Assembly: GCA_038503075.1 (NCBI GenBank)
Contig: JBCAML010000016.1
Location: 1,116,001-1,180,000, forward strand
From: Gyromitra esculenta
Lineage: Eukaryota > Ascomycota > Pezizomycetes > Pezizales > Discinaceae
Direction of reading: 5' to 3'
DNA length: 64,000 nt
Shown: positions 1-12,127 of the stretch, in pieces
How the letters are laid out: the number at the start of each line of letters is the position of its first letter
How positions within the stretch are numbered: position 1 is the first letter of the stretch
Notes under the pieces: model-generated
Database searches by the model: none
What the model was told of the DNA's origin: nothing
What the model saw: the letters and a program-made list of their open reading frames with translations, nothing else
Program-made: the position numbers and the translations under genes

Positions 1-3000
1 TCCAGTCCTTCAAGAAGGTATCTGCTAGATCAGATATTTTGACCCATGCGGTGACATTGCCACCGAGGAAAACGAATAGGCCCTTGTCGGAGACGTTCTT
101 GATGAATCCTCGTCTCACGTCCCCGACATTAACGCTCGCAATAGTCTGTACCTCTGGATCTTTAACAGGCAATTCCGAACTAAGCACTCTCGATGGTCTT
201 GCTGTGAGTGTAATCCGTTTATTTGGTTTATCGAGGTCCAGCACGCAAACACGAATCACATCGTTTTTACGGTAGTTGCTAATCTTCGCCTCTGAGAAGT
301 CGTCCGCAAGATCGATCAAGTTGATCGGGCCCGAAATAGATTCACTGAGTTGAACAACAACCTGTCTATCGGTAACCTTCGTTACTCGTGCAGGGATAAC
401 CATTCCCTTGCTAAGTGTCTTAAAGGTCAATGATAGACTGGATGAACTCCTCGCAGATAAATCAAGCTTGTTGCGCTCAATGTCCACGTTTAACACGCGA
501 ACCTTCAGTGCCGAACCAATGGGGAAGCTCTTCACTGGGTCATTGAGCTGTGAGACGTCCTCGGAGAGATCGAGTCTTCTGATCCTTCCTCGGATATCAG
601 GTGAGATATTGACCCAAGCACAATCATCCGCAATATTGTTGATGAATGCGACCCAGGATGACCCTTTCGCAACTTTGTCGATAGTAAGGATATCCAAACC
701 TTCCTTCGCAACAACGCTAGGCTTTGCCGAGAGCTCAAAGATGGGTGTTTTAGTGTTGGAGGTTTTGTGGGTGATGGGTAGGAAACGGTGGTTCCGAGCA
801 TCGTGGATGCCAAGAATCTTGACGGGGATAATATCACCTTTCTTGTAACTTTCGAGGGGAACCTTCTTGTTACCGATGCTTTCCCAGGAATCGAAAAGTT
901 GTGACACATCAATTCGACCTTGGATGTTATCAGCGAGTTTGACATTAATTTGAGTTTGCTGGACTGAGACAATCGTTGCCTTCGTGATAGTCCCAAGTTT
1001 GAGATCAGCCAGTGAAGTGATGTTTTGGTCCACGATGTTGATGGGTTTAACCGCCTCAGCTGCTGTAGCTGTGGGCTTAGCTGCCCTGATCTCAAGTTCC
1101 TCGCCCGACTTCAACGACAAGAGGAATCTCTTGCCCTCTTGGTCCATTTTCGTAACCCTCGCTGTGACAGATTGGTTCTTGGTGTACTTGAAATCCGGCA
1201 ATGACTGGACCTCCGTCGGAAGTTCCCGCTTGAGAGCCAACCCAGTGATTCCGCCAGCAAACCCTACGAATACACCCGCAAGAGTGATATTCTTGACCCA
1301 ACCCTTCAAAGTCTTCCCCTCGCTCACCCCCTCAAAGGTGCAGAGCAAATCTTCGTTTTTCGCAGCTTTGACCAAGCTTGGTTTCATACTAAACGTAATT
1401 AACCGCTTACTCACGTTCCTATCAAGAACAACCAGATCACTCAGCGTCTGTCCTGCCCTAAGCTTCCTGAAAACATTTCCGTTCTTTTCTTTGCTCCCGT
1501 CCGTCATATGGCCAATAGCCAATACACCCTTCAAGCCGCTCTCAATCTCAATAATAAGATCATCGTCTGACTTCTCAACTATTGTTCCAGAAACAAGAGT
1601 GCCAGACTTGAGAGTCGTCAACGCCCCCTCTTGCTCTTCGCCGAAAGACTTGGGATCTTTGCAAGAGACACGCATCTTCCGGTTCTCGGGGTCGACAGAA
1701 AGAACATGGACATTGACGGATTGGCCGATGCGGAAGTGCTCGCGGGGGTCCTGAATGTAGGCTTCGCTCATTTCAGAGACGGGGAGAAACCCACAGATAC
1801 CCGCGTAGAATCGGACAACGGCGCCCTGGGGAAGGATGTTGATGAGTGTACCAACAGACTGGGTCCCGGGAGCGGCATCTTCATAGGAAGCGATGATGGG
1901 GAGATCAGAGTTAACGAGGGTTTTCTTAAGGGTTAGGCGGACCCTTCGCTTCGCGGAATCGGTTGAAAGAACCTGGATCTATTAAATGGTTTGGATAGCA
2001 AAGAGTGGAACAAATTATGTGACATACCTTGCATCTAACCTCAAGCCCTTCACGGAACTTTTTCTCCGGGTTCTTGAGCTTAATATCGCTTAAGTGAGTA
2101 TCGTTCACCAGCCCAGTGATCCCGTCCGCCAACTTGACAATAACAGCACCTCTATCCAGGACTCTTTCGATCGTTCCCTTGACGATTTCGCCGACCTTGA
2201 TATCTTCGACTCTCAAAAATGGCTGTTCGAGAACGTTCTTCTCCATACTCACCAAGAACACCCCGTCCATAGCATTGAATCCAGTGATCCTCGCGGGATG
2301 GACTGAACCGATTTTGTAGGGGCCAGCATCCTTTGACAAATCATCGACTTTGGTCTCGCTTGATATCTTGGAAATATGAACAAACCCTGGAATTTTAGGG
2401 ACACCGACATCGAGGAAGAGACCTGTTTTTGGTTGAACTTGGAGAACTTTGGCGGCATCGAGAGTTGTAGCGATGGGAAGGACGGTGCTGTATTCTTCCT
2501 CAGTAGGGGGGGTGAAAGAGAGTATGTGAGGGAGAACCGAGAGTCCAACTTTCTTAGGATCTGAGTTAGGGAAAGTAGATATTATTCGTGCTTTGACCTG
2601 TTTGAATCGTTAGAATATCATTTGTGCATTAGTAAAGATATGCCATACCTTATCTCCAGCCTTGAATCGCTCCTCCAGTGGCTTTGAGTTCCAACCAGCA
2701 GCGTGGAAAAAATCAACGGTCGCATCCAGCATCCCCATAATCTTCCCCCCGAACCCACCGAATTTCCCAACTTCCGTCAGAAGTACTTCCACACCCGTCC
2801 CGGGCAAAAATGCATTAATAGTTGGCGCCTGGCTAATCCACCACGCTGACTTTCCGCCCGCAAGCTTCCCTTTCTTACTGGGTTTCTGCTCCAGATCCGC
2901 GGAGAGCTTTACAATTCTTCCATTGGAGGAAAGGCCGGCAACAGTACAAAGCATGACCTGCCCTTCGGTCACATTTGTCATAGTGAAATCGTGACCTAAT

Positions 3001-4034
3001 TCCTTCTTTGCAAGAAATCCTTTAATATCACCACTAATACCTAGATCCATAACTAAGCCGTGATCTTCAACGCTGGAAACAGAGGCTTGAACGGTAGTCC
3101 CCACAATCAATTCATCAGACGAGAGTCCAGTGTTGGTCATAGATGGTTCCAGAGACAAGACAATATGTCTTTTGGTTTTATTTTGCCTGCCCGAGGCACC
3201 CTTCTTCGCCGAGACATCTTCGATAGAGTGGACAACGCAAACGCGAAGGTACTGGCCGATGCGGAACATAGCTGTGAGATCGAATGAATCTTTATCGTCG
3301 TCCTTCTTGGACGAGTCTTTGGCCTCGCCATCCTTCTCTTCGTCGCTTCCTTCCTCCTCGGAATCTTCAGCCAACGCTTCAATTTTCTTCGTGAATGCTT
3401 CGGAGATGGAAGTAAGAGGCACGAAACCAGTAAGATTGTTTGGCAGAGAAATCGCAAGGTCGGTAACATTGATTTTGGAAACACATCCAAGTATCAACAT
3501 CCCTGGTGTCAAATTCTGCAATTAAAGAAAGAGAAATCAGCATCCAGGCCCTAGATTTCCATCCTCCAGACACAAAAAAAAGCCCACCTTAAAGCTCAAC
3601 CCCTCGGGTTTAGGACCTTTATCTTTCTTCTCTTCCTCTTCCTTAACCGAATCTCCTCCCTTCTTTTCCTGCCTTCTCTTTGGCTTCCTCTTCCCCTTCT
3701 TCAGTGCAGCATCACCATCCTCACCACCAGCCACAGCACCTCCGGCCTCAAAAAGAACATCCCTTGCAGCCTCATTCGAGATCTGCTTGAACTCCAAAGG
3801 CGTCAATGTAGACGCTCCACCTCTTGGAAAAGACTCCTCCTCATTCCTCACTGCACGGAGCGTTGAAGGTTGTGCAGCGGCAGGCGCAACCGTCACAGGT
3901 GCTGAAGAGTTAGGCTTTGGCGCCGATTTCGGTGACTTGCCGTGAGATTCACCAGATTTCTTAACATGTGGTTTTTTTGCCGGAGTCGATTCACCGCCAT
4001 CTTGGGGACGCTTGCGTTTCTTTTCAGGTGCCAT
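1..4034 (-). CDS. RRP5: rRNA biogenesis protein RRP5 (multi-S1 domain), partial at the left edge
   Basis: Nucleolar RNA-binding protein of the small-subunit processome and pre-60S particles; in yeast it is needed for pre-rRNA cleavages leading to both 18S and 5.8S rRNA. The ATG at 4034 opens a Lys-rich, nuclear-signal-like N-terminus ([14 protein letters not shown]). Proposed exons: 4034-3588, 3515-2649, 2597-2028 and 1972 to beyond position 1, all joined in phase 0 at GT/AG sites. After about residue 150 come S1-type modules one after another, with the usual openings such as [28 protein letters not shown] and [20 protein letters not shown] count roughly eight or more in about 1285 visible residues. 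Family members are about 1700-1900 residues, so the last S1 modules and the HAT repeats should lie left of this window. An acidic/Lys-rich insert ([18 protein letters not shown]) sits in exon 2. Exon 4 was translated directly and spot-checked; I met no stop. Confidence 0.93.
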
Positions 4035-5694
4035 TGTGAGTAGTTGTTTTCCCCCGGTGGGCGAGTGTTTTTTCGTTGGTGATGAAGCCTGTTGGGTTGG
4101 AATTTTTTTTTTTTTGAAATCTTGCCCACACGCTAAAAGAGCTTAGCGTGCCAAGAACGGCATTTTATCAGTAACCCCAGACCCTAATAGAGTTTTGGTG
4201 CTTCAGAGATCAGAGGGGCCGCGTGATTACTCGTTAAAAAAAATAGTCTGCCCTCAGGGTACCTGATCAGTGCGTGACAACCACAGAACCTCACCAGAAA
4301 CCCTTACCAGCAAGCCATCACACAACTCAATTATTCGTGCTAATAGGACTATAACGTGGCATGGGCGGATGGCGAACACGGTCTAATGATGAACAGGGGT
4401 CAGGACTTGGCAAGGACGATTTGGATGGTGCTGAATTTTTGTACCTTTCTTATAGTCATGTACCCTCTTGGTAGTCTGCATTATGTGACCTTTTTTACGA
4501 TACAAAAACTACATGTATCCCCTCTAGAGTCCTATACTAGTATCCTACCATGACCTAACCCCTGTTCATCATTAGACCATGTTCATCATTAGACCATGTT
4601 CGCCATTCGCCCATGCCACGCTGTGATCAACCAAAAAAATATGAACCACAGGCTAGAATGAGGATACTTGTTTATTTGTTCCCTTTTAATAGTGATTGTT
4701 ATATGTACTAGCGGTTGTGAGGTTCATTAATGTGGCTCCATCCACAATGTACTCACACTGTGCTGTGAGGCAAGACTTTTTTTTAGCTAGTAGATCCGAT
4801 AGCACCAAGACCTAGCACAGCTTAGACTGCAGTAACAAACATGTAATATCAATCATTGACAAATACCTCCAACTAATTCTTCAAGTGCGGTTTGAAATAG
4901 TACAAGTGGAAGCCAATAGTTCAAAGTCCAAAACCTAGTCTTGTTGCTATAAGTCCCCCACAGTCCTCCCCCTCCCCCCTCCCCCATCCAGTAGACTTTG
5001 AATTCGACCAACAAAAACTCCGTTTGTGTGCAAGCGATGGCTTCTATCATACATACACCAAACCTAAAAACCCCCAAAAAATCAAAAACGTGATAAAGAT
5101 AGAAAAACGATAAGACTGTGCTAGCGAGTGTCCCCTCCCCTCATTTTTTTGTTTTTTGTTTTTTCCCCTTCCTTTTTTCTTGCCCCGTTTTTCTGTGTTT
5201 TTTTCTCCCGAAAAGAACTCCCAAACGATGAAAACAATCAACAAATGGAACAAACACCCATAGATGAGGATGAGTGGGCAATAAGGAAAAAATAGACCAA
5301 CATTATTTCTTAAATTAAAAGGAAAACCCCCCCAACAAGAAAATGAAAGATAATGAAAGTCTAATAATCGACAAGGAATAATGAAAACCCAGGATAAAAG
5401 ATAACCCCATAAAAAATCAACCTTTTTGTGATGTGATGCAGCGGGTGCTCTACAAAGCCCAACCTCCCTTCTGCATCAACTTTATCAAAGATATTACACG
5501 TCCCATCCCATCCATGAGACCCCCCCCCGTTACCGAAAATGTCACTGTCTTATCATCTTCTCCGTTCCGACCAAGAGGATTCGTGTGTTGTTGTCAAGAA
5601 GTAAAAATCGTAATAGGTATACTAGTCCTTCGCTTCCCACGTAGGATCTATATGCAACGACCGCCCTCTATGCTGGACTCCGGAACCGAATATG
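4035..5694. other. Intergenic, RRP5 5' flank to HapC 3' flank
   Basis: No gene seen. It holds the RRP5 upstream region, a foldback element (4355-4620, listed separately), C-runs near 4970 and 5520, and T/C-rich tracts near 5150-5210 that fall downstream of HapC. The short open frames here are low-complexity. Confidence 0.6.
4355..4620. mobile_element. Foldback / MITE-like element with about 50-bp terminal inverted repeats
   Basis: The left arm (4355-4404, starting CGTGGCATGGGCG) is the near-perfect reverse complement of the right arm ending at 4620. The right arm carries one extra copy of a 17-bp module (GTTCATCATTAGACCAT, twice in tandem, followed by a diverged third copy). About 145 bp of non-coding spacer lies between. 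No clear target-site duplication: the left flank reads ACTATAA and the right flank CTGTGAT. There is no ORF, so any movement would need a transposase elsewhere. It lies about 320 bp upstream of the RRP5 start. Confidence 0.75.
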
Positions 5695-6996
5695 CTAATA
5701 TGTCCCGTCTCCGTTACCGGCGACGTGACTATAAACATCGTTATAACCCTGATGGTGTTCGTCCCCCTCCATCGGCGGAGTTAACGTCTGATTTGCGCTC
5801 TCGGATCTGCCCCGGTAGGTGGATGATGATGATGCTGCTGTGCCAACTGCATTCCCCCCGCCTCCGTACCCACCCCCGCCCCTCGAACCCCCCTCTGACT
5901 GGTTCCTCTGAGATTGCGACTTCCCATGCCAATCAATTGTCATGTTCAACCTTCTGTTTTCGACAAATAATTTTCGTAGGGGAGCAAAAAGCATAACTCG
6001 GGTCAACTTACTTCGCGATACTTGGCGAGGTAGATCTTGAGGGCCTCGGCATAGTTTTCGAATCCCAGAGATGTCATGGCGAACAAAATATCTTCCCCGT
6101 TGACTGTTTTTCTCTTTTCTTGTTGGCATTTTTCCGATGCTACACCCATGTGACGGGGAAATTAGCCGATTCGTCAGACCAAAATAATAATATATTTGTT
6201 CCTGAGATAGCGATGGGATGCGTGTGCAGGGAAGAGTGTCCTTGGTGTCCGAAGAAAAAAAAACCATAATAATCTTCTCTTTCCACCCAATGAAACGACA
6301 TCTCTCGAGATATATGTATAAAGCGTAATCAGGCAAATCGGGAAAAAGTAAAAAAGCATACCTTCGCTGGTTATAAACGAGATGAACTCGCTCACACATT
6401 CCTGCATGCATTCCTTCGCTTCTTTTGCGATTTTGGCATTTTCTGGTAACGCCGTTTTCATGATTCGAGCGACTGGAGCGAAATTGCGAATATCAGCGTC
6501 TGCGAGCGCAGCAGGCGTCGTACATCCCAAGGGAGACGACAAAAGTGGGGAATCGGATCTTGGGCAGGAAGGCATTTGGATCTGGATCTGGATCTGCTCC
6601 TTGCCTACGTCCCGAGCACAACCCAATTGTACCTTAAAGCGCTGGGCAGCACTCTGGGCAGTGAGGGGAAGAAACCAACAAATGGGAGGGGGCAAACGGA
6701 GTGCGGGGGCGGGGTTGGGGGGGATGAGGGAGGCGCCCCCTCACAAGCATAAATAAATCAGGGCAGGGCAGGGCAGGGCAGGGCATAAGATACAGATAAC
6801 AGATACAGATACAGATACGCGAGAAACTTGACTCACCGTTCGCAATTGGTAGCCATCGGTCCTGTTCTTTGACCTCGAAATCAAACACAGGCGGTTGTTG
6901 CGACGGTTCCGGCTGATCTCTATCCATGTGCTCCTGTTCGTCAGGCGACTGTGCTCCGACTTCCACCTCCAGGTCCTTCGAGGGGGAAGCCGACAT
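5695..6996 (-). CDS. hapC: CCAAT-binding factor subunit HapC / NF-YB
   Basis: Histone-fold subunit of the heterotrimeric CCAAT-binding complex (HapB/C/E; NF-Y), a general fungal transcription regulator with roles in iron and redox control. Exons: 6996-6837, 6472-6362, 6139-6012 and 5919-5695, giving 207 aa. The core is clear: residues 47-59 read [13 protein letters not shown], followed by [17 protein letters not shown] and FISFITSE; exon 3 adds [18 protein letters not shown] and [18 protein letters not shown]. Exon junctions fall inside conserved motifs (AAC-G/TC and GAA-G/CA), which fixes them. The acidic N-terminus and Gly/Ser-rich C-terminus are variable, as usual. The last acceptor is uncertain: 5919 (AAG, first AG after a CATGAC branch-like site) or 5907 (CTCAG); both keep frame. 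Intron 1 (6836-6473) holds GGGCA and ACAGAT tandem repeats. Confidence 0.93.
6759..6818. repeat. Two tandem microsatellites in HapC intron 1
   Basis: Five GGGCA units (about 6760-6784) are followed within a few bases by imperfect ACAGAT/ACAGATA units up to about 6818. They lie just downstream, on the coding strand, of the HapC exon 1 donor. A GGATCT triplet-like run at 6577-6597 lies further into the same intron. Confidence 0.85.
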
Positions 6997-7469
6997 GATG
7001 TAAAGTACTGTCGCTGCGTACCCAAACTAAGGTGACAGGGACAGCGCGTTAGTTGTTGTTGCTTGCTACGCTGGTTCGCTGGCAGACACGTCACTGTATT
7101 GGTTGTTCGAGCGTGCGTGCTTCCCGAACCGCTGGGTTGGCAGAACGGTGCCGGTGTGGGAACGACGCTGTGGGTGGGTGGGAGCTAAGTGGGTGGGTGG
7201 GTGTGGAATCGAAGAAGGGGTGGCGGGACTGGCCCTGGCAGGTAGCGGGCACCAGCTAGCTAGCAGGCGCAGGAGAAGCAGCAGCAGGAGAAGCAGCTTA
7301 CAGCTACTCTACAGTTCCAGTTTCCAATGTTGTGCTATAATGGGTGGGGAGGGAAGGGGGGTTGTTTTGGAATGTCGGCAGTGAGGTATGCACAGTGCCT
7401 ATTACAGCGTGGATACGTCGTCGCGATGAAGTCGATGCTGCGAGCCGGAAGACAGACAGGCAAGCAGGC

Positions 7470-7501
<32 letters not shown>

Positions 7502-10500
7502 GGAGGAGGTGGGTGTGTGTGGAGGAGAAAAAAGGAAAGAAGGCGAAAACGCTGGAAAAAAGAAACCCCGTATGTATGAGATCAGAAAGGCAAAATAGAA
7601 TTGGAGAATCGCAAAACTGCAAGATAGAATGGTCGAGAATAACAGAGCAATACGCGTGTGAATGAAACGAAAGCAGAGCCTCAAAACGCGAATTGTCAGG
7701 GAGAGAGAGAAAGAAAAATAAAAAAAAGATGTTGGATCTGATGGAAGAACCTTCGGCACGGACACGGAAGAGATGGAGTCCACCGCGTATGGTATGGATG
7801 GGGTATGATTCTCAGGTTCACAATGCAGGTTCAAGCTCAAAAACAATAACAAAAACAAATAATATAATAACATAACAAATCCCCTAATTTGAGAAGCCTG
7901 GGCTTGAGGTCTCAGACTAGGTGCCTTGGCCAGTTGAAAATCCGCCGGCGCTCTCGTTCAATCGATCAATCAGTCAATCGTAACGCGCTGTGGTTCTTAG
8001 ACCTACGAACACTGGCTGCACTGCACAGCACTGCGCAATGGGTGGCAGTATCAACCGTCAATCACGCTGGCTGGTTAGGTAGACATGTTATGTTATGTCT
8101 GGGGTCGTCGCGTGTAACCATCAGGGCACCCGAATGCGTCCCGTGTTGGCGGTCGTGGTGGTGTGGAACGTGGAACGCCAGCCGCTATACCCAAGTACCA
8201 GAGAAGCGCAGCGAACAACTGTAATAATTCTACCAACTCGAGTTAAGTATAGTACGGCAGAGTGCAATACAGTAGAGATCTCCCAGGGGAGCGCTATTCG
8301 TTGATAGGTCCGTCAAGCTCATGGTGGAACACGTTGGTGGTGGGTGGCAAAATTCCGTCACTGGAACGACCCGTCTCGAGTTCCAGAATTTTGGAAGCTT
8401 CCGAAACCCTTCCACGCTAACAAAGATAGCAACAGCTATTCGCAAGAACCACACTGTGATCCACAGTATCGCCGTACCTATGAGTAGATATGAGAACGAC
8501 AACGGCGATAACAGATCTCCCACCCCCCCCAAAAAAAACGTTGCATCATCTCTGCTTCCTCCCTTCTCATCCCTCCATCTACCCCCTCACGCTCATCCAG
8601 TAACACCACATATTCCTCTAGTTTATGCTACGAGAATGGAGACACTCACACTCCCTCACTCCCTCATTCATCCACACTATAAAAGGTACGACGGCACTCT
8701 GTTTGGTCGCAGTGTGGCTAGTAAAACTATCTGGTGTTGCTTGGGCAGCACAGCATGAAGTATGACACGAGGTGCCCACCACCCCCACACCGACGTTGCA
8801 CTCTATGCCCAAATCTACCCACAGCACCCTCACACGAAACTGGTGAAGCAGTCAGCAGTGGTGGCGTGGGTCACCGCTGAGCTCTACGTAAACGACCATT
8901 GTTTGCGTGGCCAGGTAGCCATAGTTTGAGAATAAAAATTTCACGATACGCGATCGAAATGCACCCAAAGGGGAAAAGGAAGAAAAAAACACGAGCGCTG
9001 CAATAAGACTGACGACAACACTATATTAGTGCGTTGTAGCAGAGAAGGCAGGGTCAGTTGCTCTAACAATTAAGTACGGCAGGGAAGAACAACGCCTACT
9101 TCTTCGGTTCGGATGATACAGATCAGTCTACAACGATGACGGAGCAAGTATGGACTTCGAAACCCCAGAAACCCCCGCTTCCCGTGTGTGTTTCAGCCTT
9201 ATGCTTGTGCATGGAAAACTAAAAAAAAACCATTCTGCTCCACAAGTACACCTCACGACTTACCATCTCGAGAGTGTTTCAGGTTTTAGCTCTGCTACTC
9301 TTGTGTAAGCATTTATATTCGCTACATGTAGCTATTTTATGTATGGACACAGAATTTGTTTTGAAGGTCATGTACAAGAGGATGACTTGCAGCAAGGGGA
9401 ACATTGGAATTCTCCTATCAACGCAGAGAACAGGAAAAACATCATCCTTCCCTCAGTTCAAAAATTTCCATCCAGTTCCTTATTGTCGGGTCCGGAAACA
9501 CACCTGGGAAAATTCGTGCATCGATCAATCTGAGACGGCCCCCAAGAGAAAAGAACCCACTAAATTCTTTGAGAGAGAGGAATGATGGAGACCTGCGGTC
9601 TGCAGGTGTGGGGCGTTCGGCAGTGCGTGTTGTGCAACCAGAGAAGATTAAGTATCAACCAACTGACGACAGAAGCTTTTTTTTCTCTATTAACTACGTC
9701 GGGAAAAGAAGTAAAGAAAAGGGAAGAAAAAAGTAACAAAAAAGGGCACCCAGAAATCGAGAACTGACAACACATCAATCGGCGTGTCTAGCCTAGTACA
9801 TTTAGGTGCAGTATACTCAAAACAAGGTTCAAAGGGACGAACGAAACGTCATCGGCAGATTCTGTGAATGCTTTTTCATTTATTTTTTTCCATGTCTGAG
9901 CTCTTCACACCTTTTTGACAGATCGGGAGCAGCTAAGCCACGGCCAACTCAGCAATATGATGGATTTATTCGGCTCCCCCACATCATCAAAACTGTGGTT
10001 GTAGGTTGGTGATGTTGATCGGGCATGTAACCCCTGTCAGGGCGTTATCCGATTTCACGATAGGTGGACTTTATCTGCAATCCTTGCCAGAGAAACCCGG
10101 GAGTCCGTAACATCAAAGAAAAGCTCATCGCGACGGATTTTTATTAACGATATCGTGGGGATAACCAGATATTTTCGTCCGTGCAAAAGTTCTAGAATAA
10201 AAAAACCATCTGCTTCACAAGATGCATCATGTAGGGGTTTCTGCATGTTTCAGGCAAGAGTTGAATATCCCACTGGCTCCCTCGTCAGGCTTTTTTTTTC
10301 AGGCGCAAGGCGGGAAACGTTTGCAGCTCAACAGCGACGAACGGCAAAACTATTTCAAGAAACAATTGTGTTGTCGCCGATGACGACACGGAGATACCAG
10401 AACAGACTGCATGCCCGTCGTGTGTACAAGTCAATCGTCATTAACGCCCACAAGGTATGCATATGCTGTCGTAGTTTAGAGGTTCATCCGGTGAAGACAA

Positions 10501-10535
10501 TAACCATTCATTACTATTGATTCATCACTTGTACG
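6997..10535. other. Gene-free region, 3.5 kb
   Basis: No coding region I can support. Open frames are short, low-complexity and overlap in several frames. Visible features: a GACT-type tandem repeat (about 7470-7500), purine-rich tracts at 7510-7730, a TATAAAAG at about 8678 with no gene behind it, and one TACATGTA palindrome at 9323. The HapC-proximal part is presumably the HapC promoter and 5' leader. Confidence 0.5.
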
Positions 10536-11278
10536 TTATTCTTGGCCTATTCTCAAACTCATCAGTTTCTACACCGAAACAAGCGAAGAATCCGATACGT
10601 GGAATGGAAAACGCATAAAACAAGGTCGGGAAGAAGAGCAGATCAGATCCGAGTCGTGGACAATAAGAAGGGATAAATAAGCAAGAAAAGGGGCCCAAGA
10701 TATATTGTCAAGAGAAAAATACGGGGGCGAAGATTGATAAGAGTCGGGAAGGGAAGGGAAGGGAAGGGAAGGGAAGGGAAGAAAGTAATATGACAACATA
10801 CCTTCCACTTATCCATCTCCTCCTGCTTTTTCTTATACTCCTTCACCAATCCTTCCAGAACACTTTTCAGTCCCTCTGCATTAGTCTTGAGAGCTGGAAT
10901 TACATCTGCAACAGTTCGCTCCACCAGAATTCCGTTGATTAGGCGAAAGCATTTCCGGTCTGCTGGGACAGGGCCAAGGGTTTCGATAACCAGTCTACAC
11001 CACAGAAGGAGTTTCGTCGTCAGTGTACTGGCAAGATAACAAGTAATCAAGGAAGCCAGCGCAATTGATTTGAATAAAACAAACTTATGCTCTTCAGCCT
11101 CTTGTTCCACATCTCCAATTTTTGAAGCAAGCTGCTGGAGGGTATTCTTGTAGTTCGTGTACTGTAGCTGTAGCTCTGTCGAGGCAAATTCAGTTAGCAA
11201 AAATACAAACAACACGAAAAGCGGGAATATGTTAACAATATCACCTTGCTGTTTCTTTGAAGCTGCCGGGGAGGCCAT
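10536..11278 (-). CDS. PFD2: Prefoldin subunit 2
   Basis: Beta-type subunit of the hexameric prefoldin (GimC) chaperone, which hands nascent actin and tubulin to the CCT chaperonin. Exons: 11278-11245, 11175-11085, 10994-10802 and 10568-10536, giving 116 aa, normal for the family (about 110-150). The N-terminal helix reads ELQLQYTNYKNTLQQLASKI, the beta-hairpin region LVIETLGPVPADRKCFRLI and NGILVERTVADVIPAL, and the C-terminal helix LKSVLEGLVKEYKKKQEEM. All junctions keep frame. The last exon encodes only KLMSLRIGQE and is set by splice logic: between the 10801 donor side and 10570 the coding strand has no AG over about 210 nt until the GTGTAG acceptor. That last intron carries a (GGGAA)n tract. 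The tail is shorter than the usual poorly conserved end, so exon 4 is the least certain part. Confidence 0.9.
10746..10781. repeat. (GGGAA)n microsatellite in PFD2 intron 3
   Basis: About six perfect GGGAA units, read as a pyrimidine tract on the coding strand. It sits about 20-55 nt inside the donor end of the 233-nt last intron of prefoldin 2. Confidence 0.9.
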
Positions 11279-11280
11279 GG

Positions 11281-12127
11281 TTCTTCAACGCAATAATGTT
11301 TGTCAAGAATGTTTGTCGTGAGGACTGATCGGAAGAGTTATCGCGTGCTTGCTTAGGCGGGGCAGGCTGCGGAGGTTCAGCAAACGCGGCTCTCGCGAAG
11401 CTCCCCACGGTGACGCCAAGATCGTTTTTTGCGTCAGGGCCTTGGCGCGATGCATAAACGCCTCTCCCGATCCAGCAACAAATGCCATCTTCAACCTCAT
11501 CTGTGATCGACGTGAACATCCGCTTCGCAGTGTCCTTACACGATGCATCCGCACTTGCATACCAAAGATAACCGGGGTACTTACCTACTCTCTCTCTCTC
11601 TCTCATTTCTAACTGTTTCAATTCCATTGAACAGGCAGTACTCAAGGTAAAGGCACTAATGAAAACCCTGTCATACAGGTTGCGACGAAGTAATAGCAAT
11701 CCTTGAAGAGTGTCACGCCCGCGGATTCCTCTGGAAAGCTACTGGCATGTGCAACGGAGCGAAAAAAAAGGTCACTTTGTGTTTACGTGCGGAGAGAATA
11801 GAAAGGACAAGGAAGAACCGAGAGGCTGCGAAGGAAAAGCGGGCACAAATTACGGAAAAGTGGTCGGAAATTGAACAGAATTCGTAGAGGAACTGAAGGG
11901 CTACAAATGATTCTAAGGTTGTTGTCAAGGAAATGAAGAAGGGAGGGGTTGGATGGTGGAAATTGAGAAGTGTCGTCAGGATCGGCGACTAGCTCGTTGC
12001 ACAGGCTGTAAATTCGAGGAAATTTACACTGCATCTGGTCTGTTTTTCTCACAAACTTCAATTCAGCTATATCGGTTTCCTGTCCGGAGATTATGATATC
12101 GTCTTCGGCAGAATCTAGCGGTACCAT
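11281..12127 (-). other. Coding-like region upstream of PFD2, unresolved
   Basis: I do not recognise this. An ATG at 12127 opens an acidic segment that looks like real protein (residues ISGQETDIAELKFVRKTD, then SLCNELVADPDDTSQ) and stays open for 114 codons. A second open stretch (about 11600-11300) reads GKYPGYLWYASADASCKD, then DGICCWIGRGVYASRQ. They are in different frames, and several GT/AG pairs could join them through the hydrophobic stretch at 11700-11930. The natural stop of the second stretch is at 11241, past the PFD2 start on the same strand, so the true 3' end must be spliced or lie elsewhere. It could be a small fungal-specific gene, a long PFD2 5' leader, or chance. No function is proposed. 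Confidence 0.25.

Noticed and set aside
4355..4404. Idea that the foldback arm is a TF-binding repeat rather than an element
   Set aside because: The two arms match end to end over about 50 bp in inverted orientation, which fits an inverted-repeat element better than clustered binding sites.
8678..8685. Good TATA box (TATAAAAG)
   Set aside because: No open frame or splice chain starts downstream within a sensible distance, so it cannot be tied to a gene.
9411..9424. 13-nt match to the end of a common cDNA-synthesis adaptor (TATCAACGCAGAG)
   Set aside because: The rest of the adaptor is absent and the flanks are ordinary genomic DNA; most likely coincidence.
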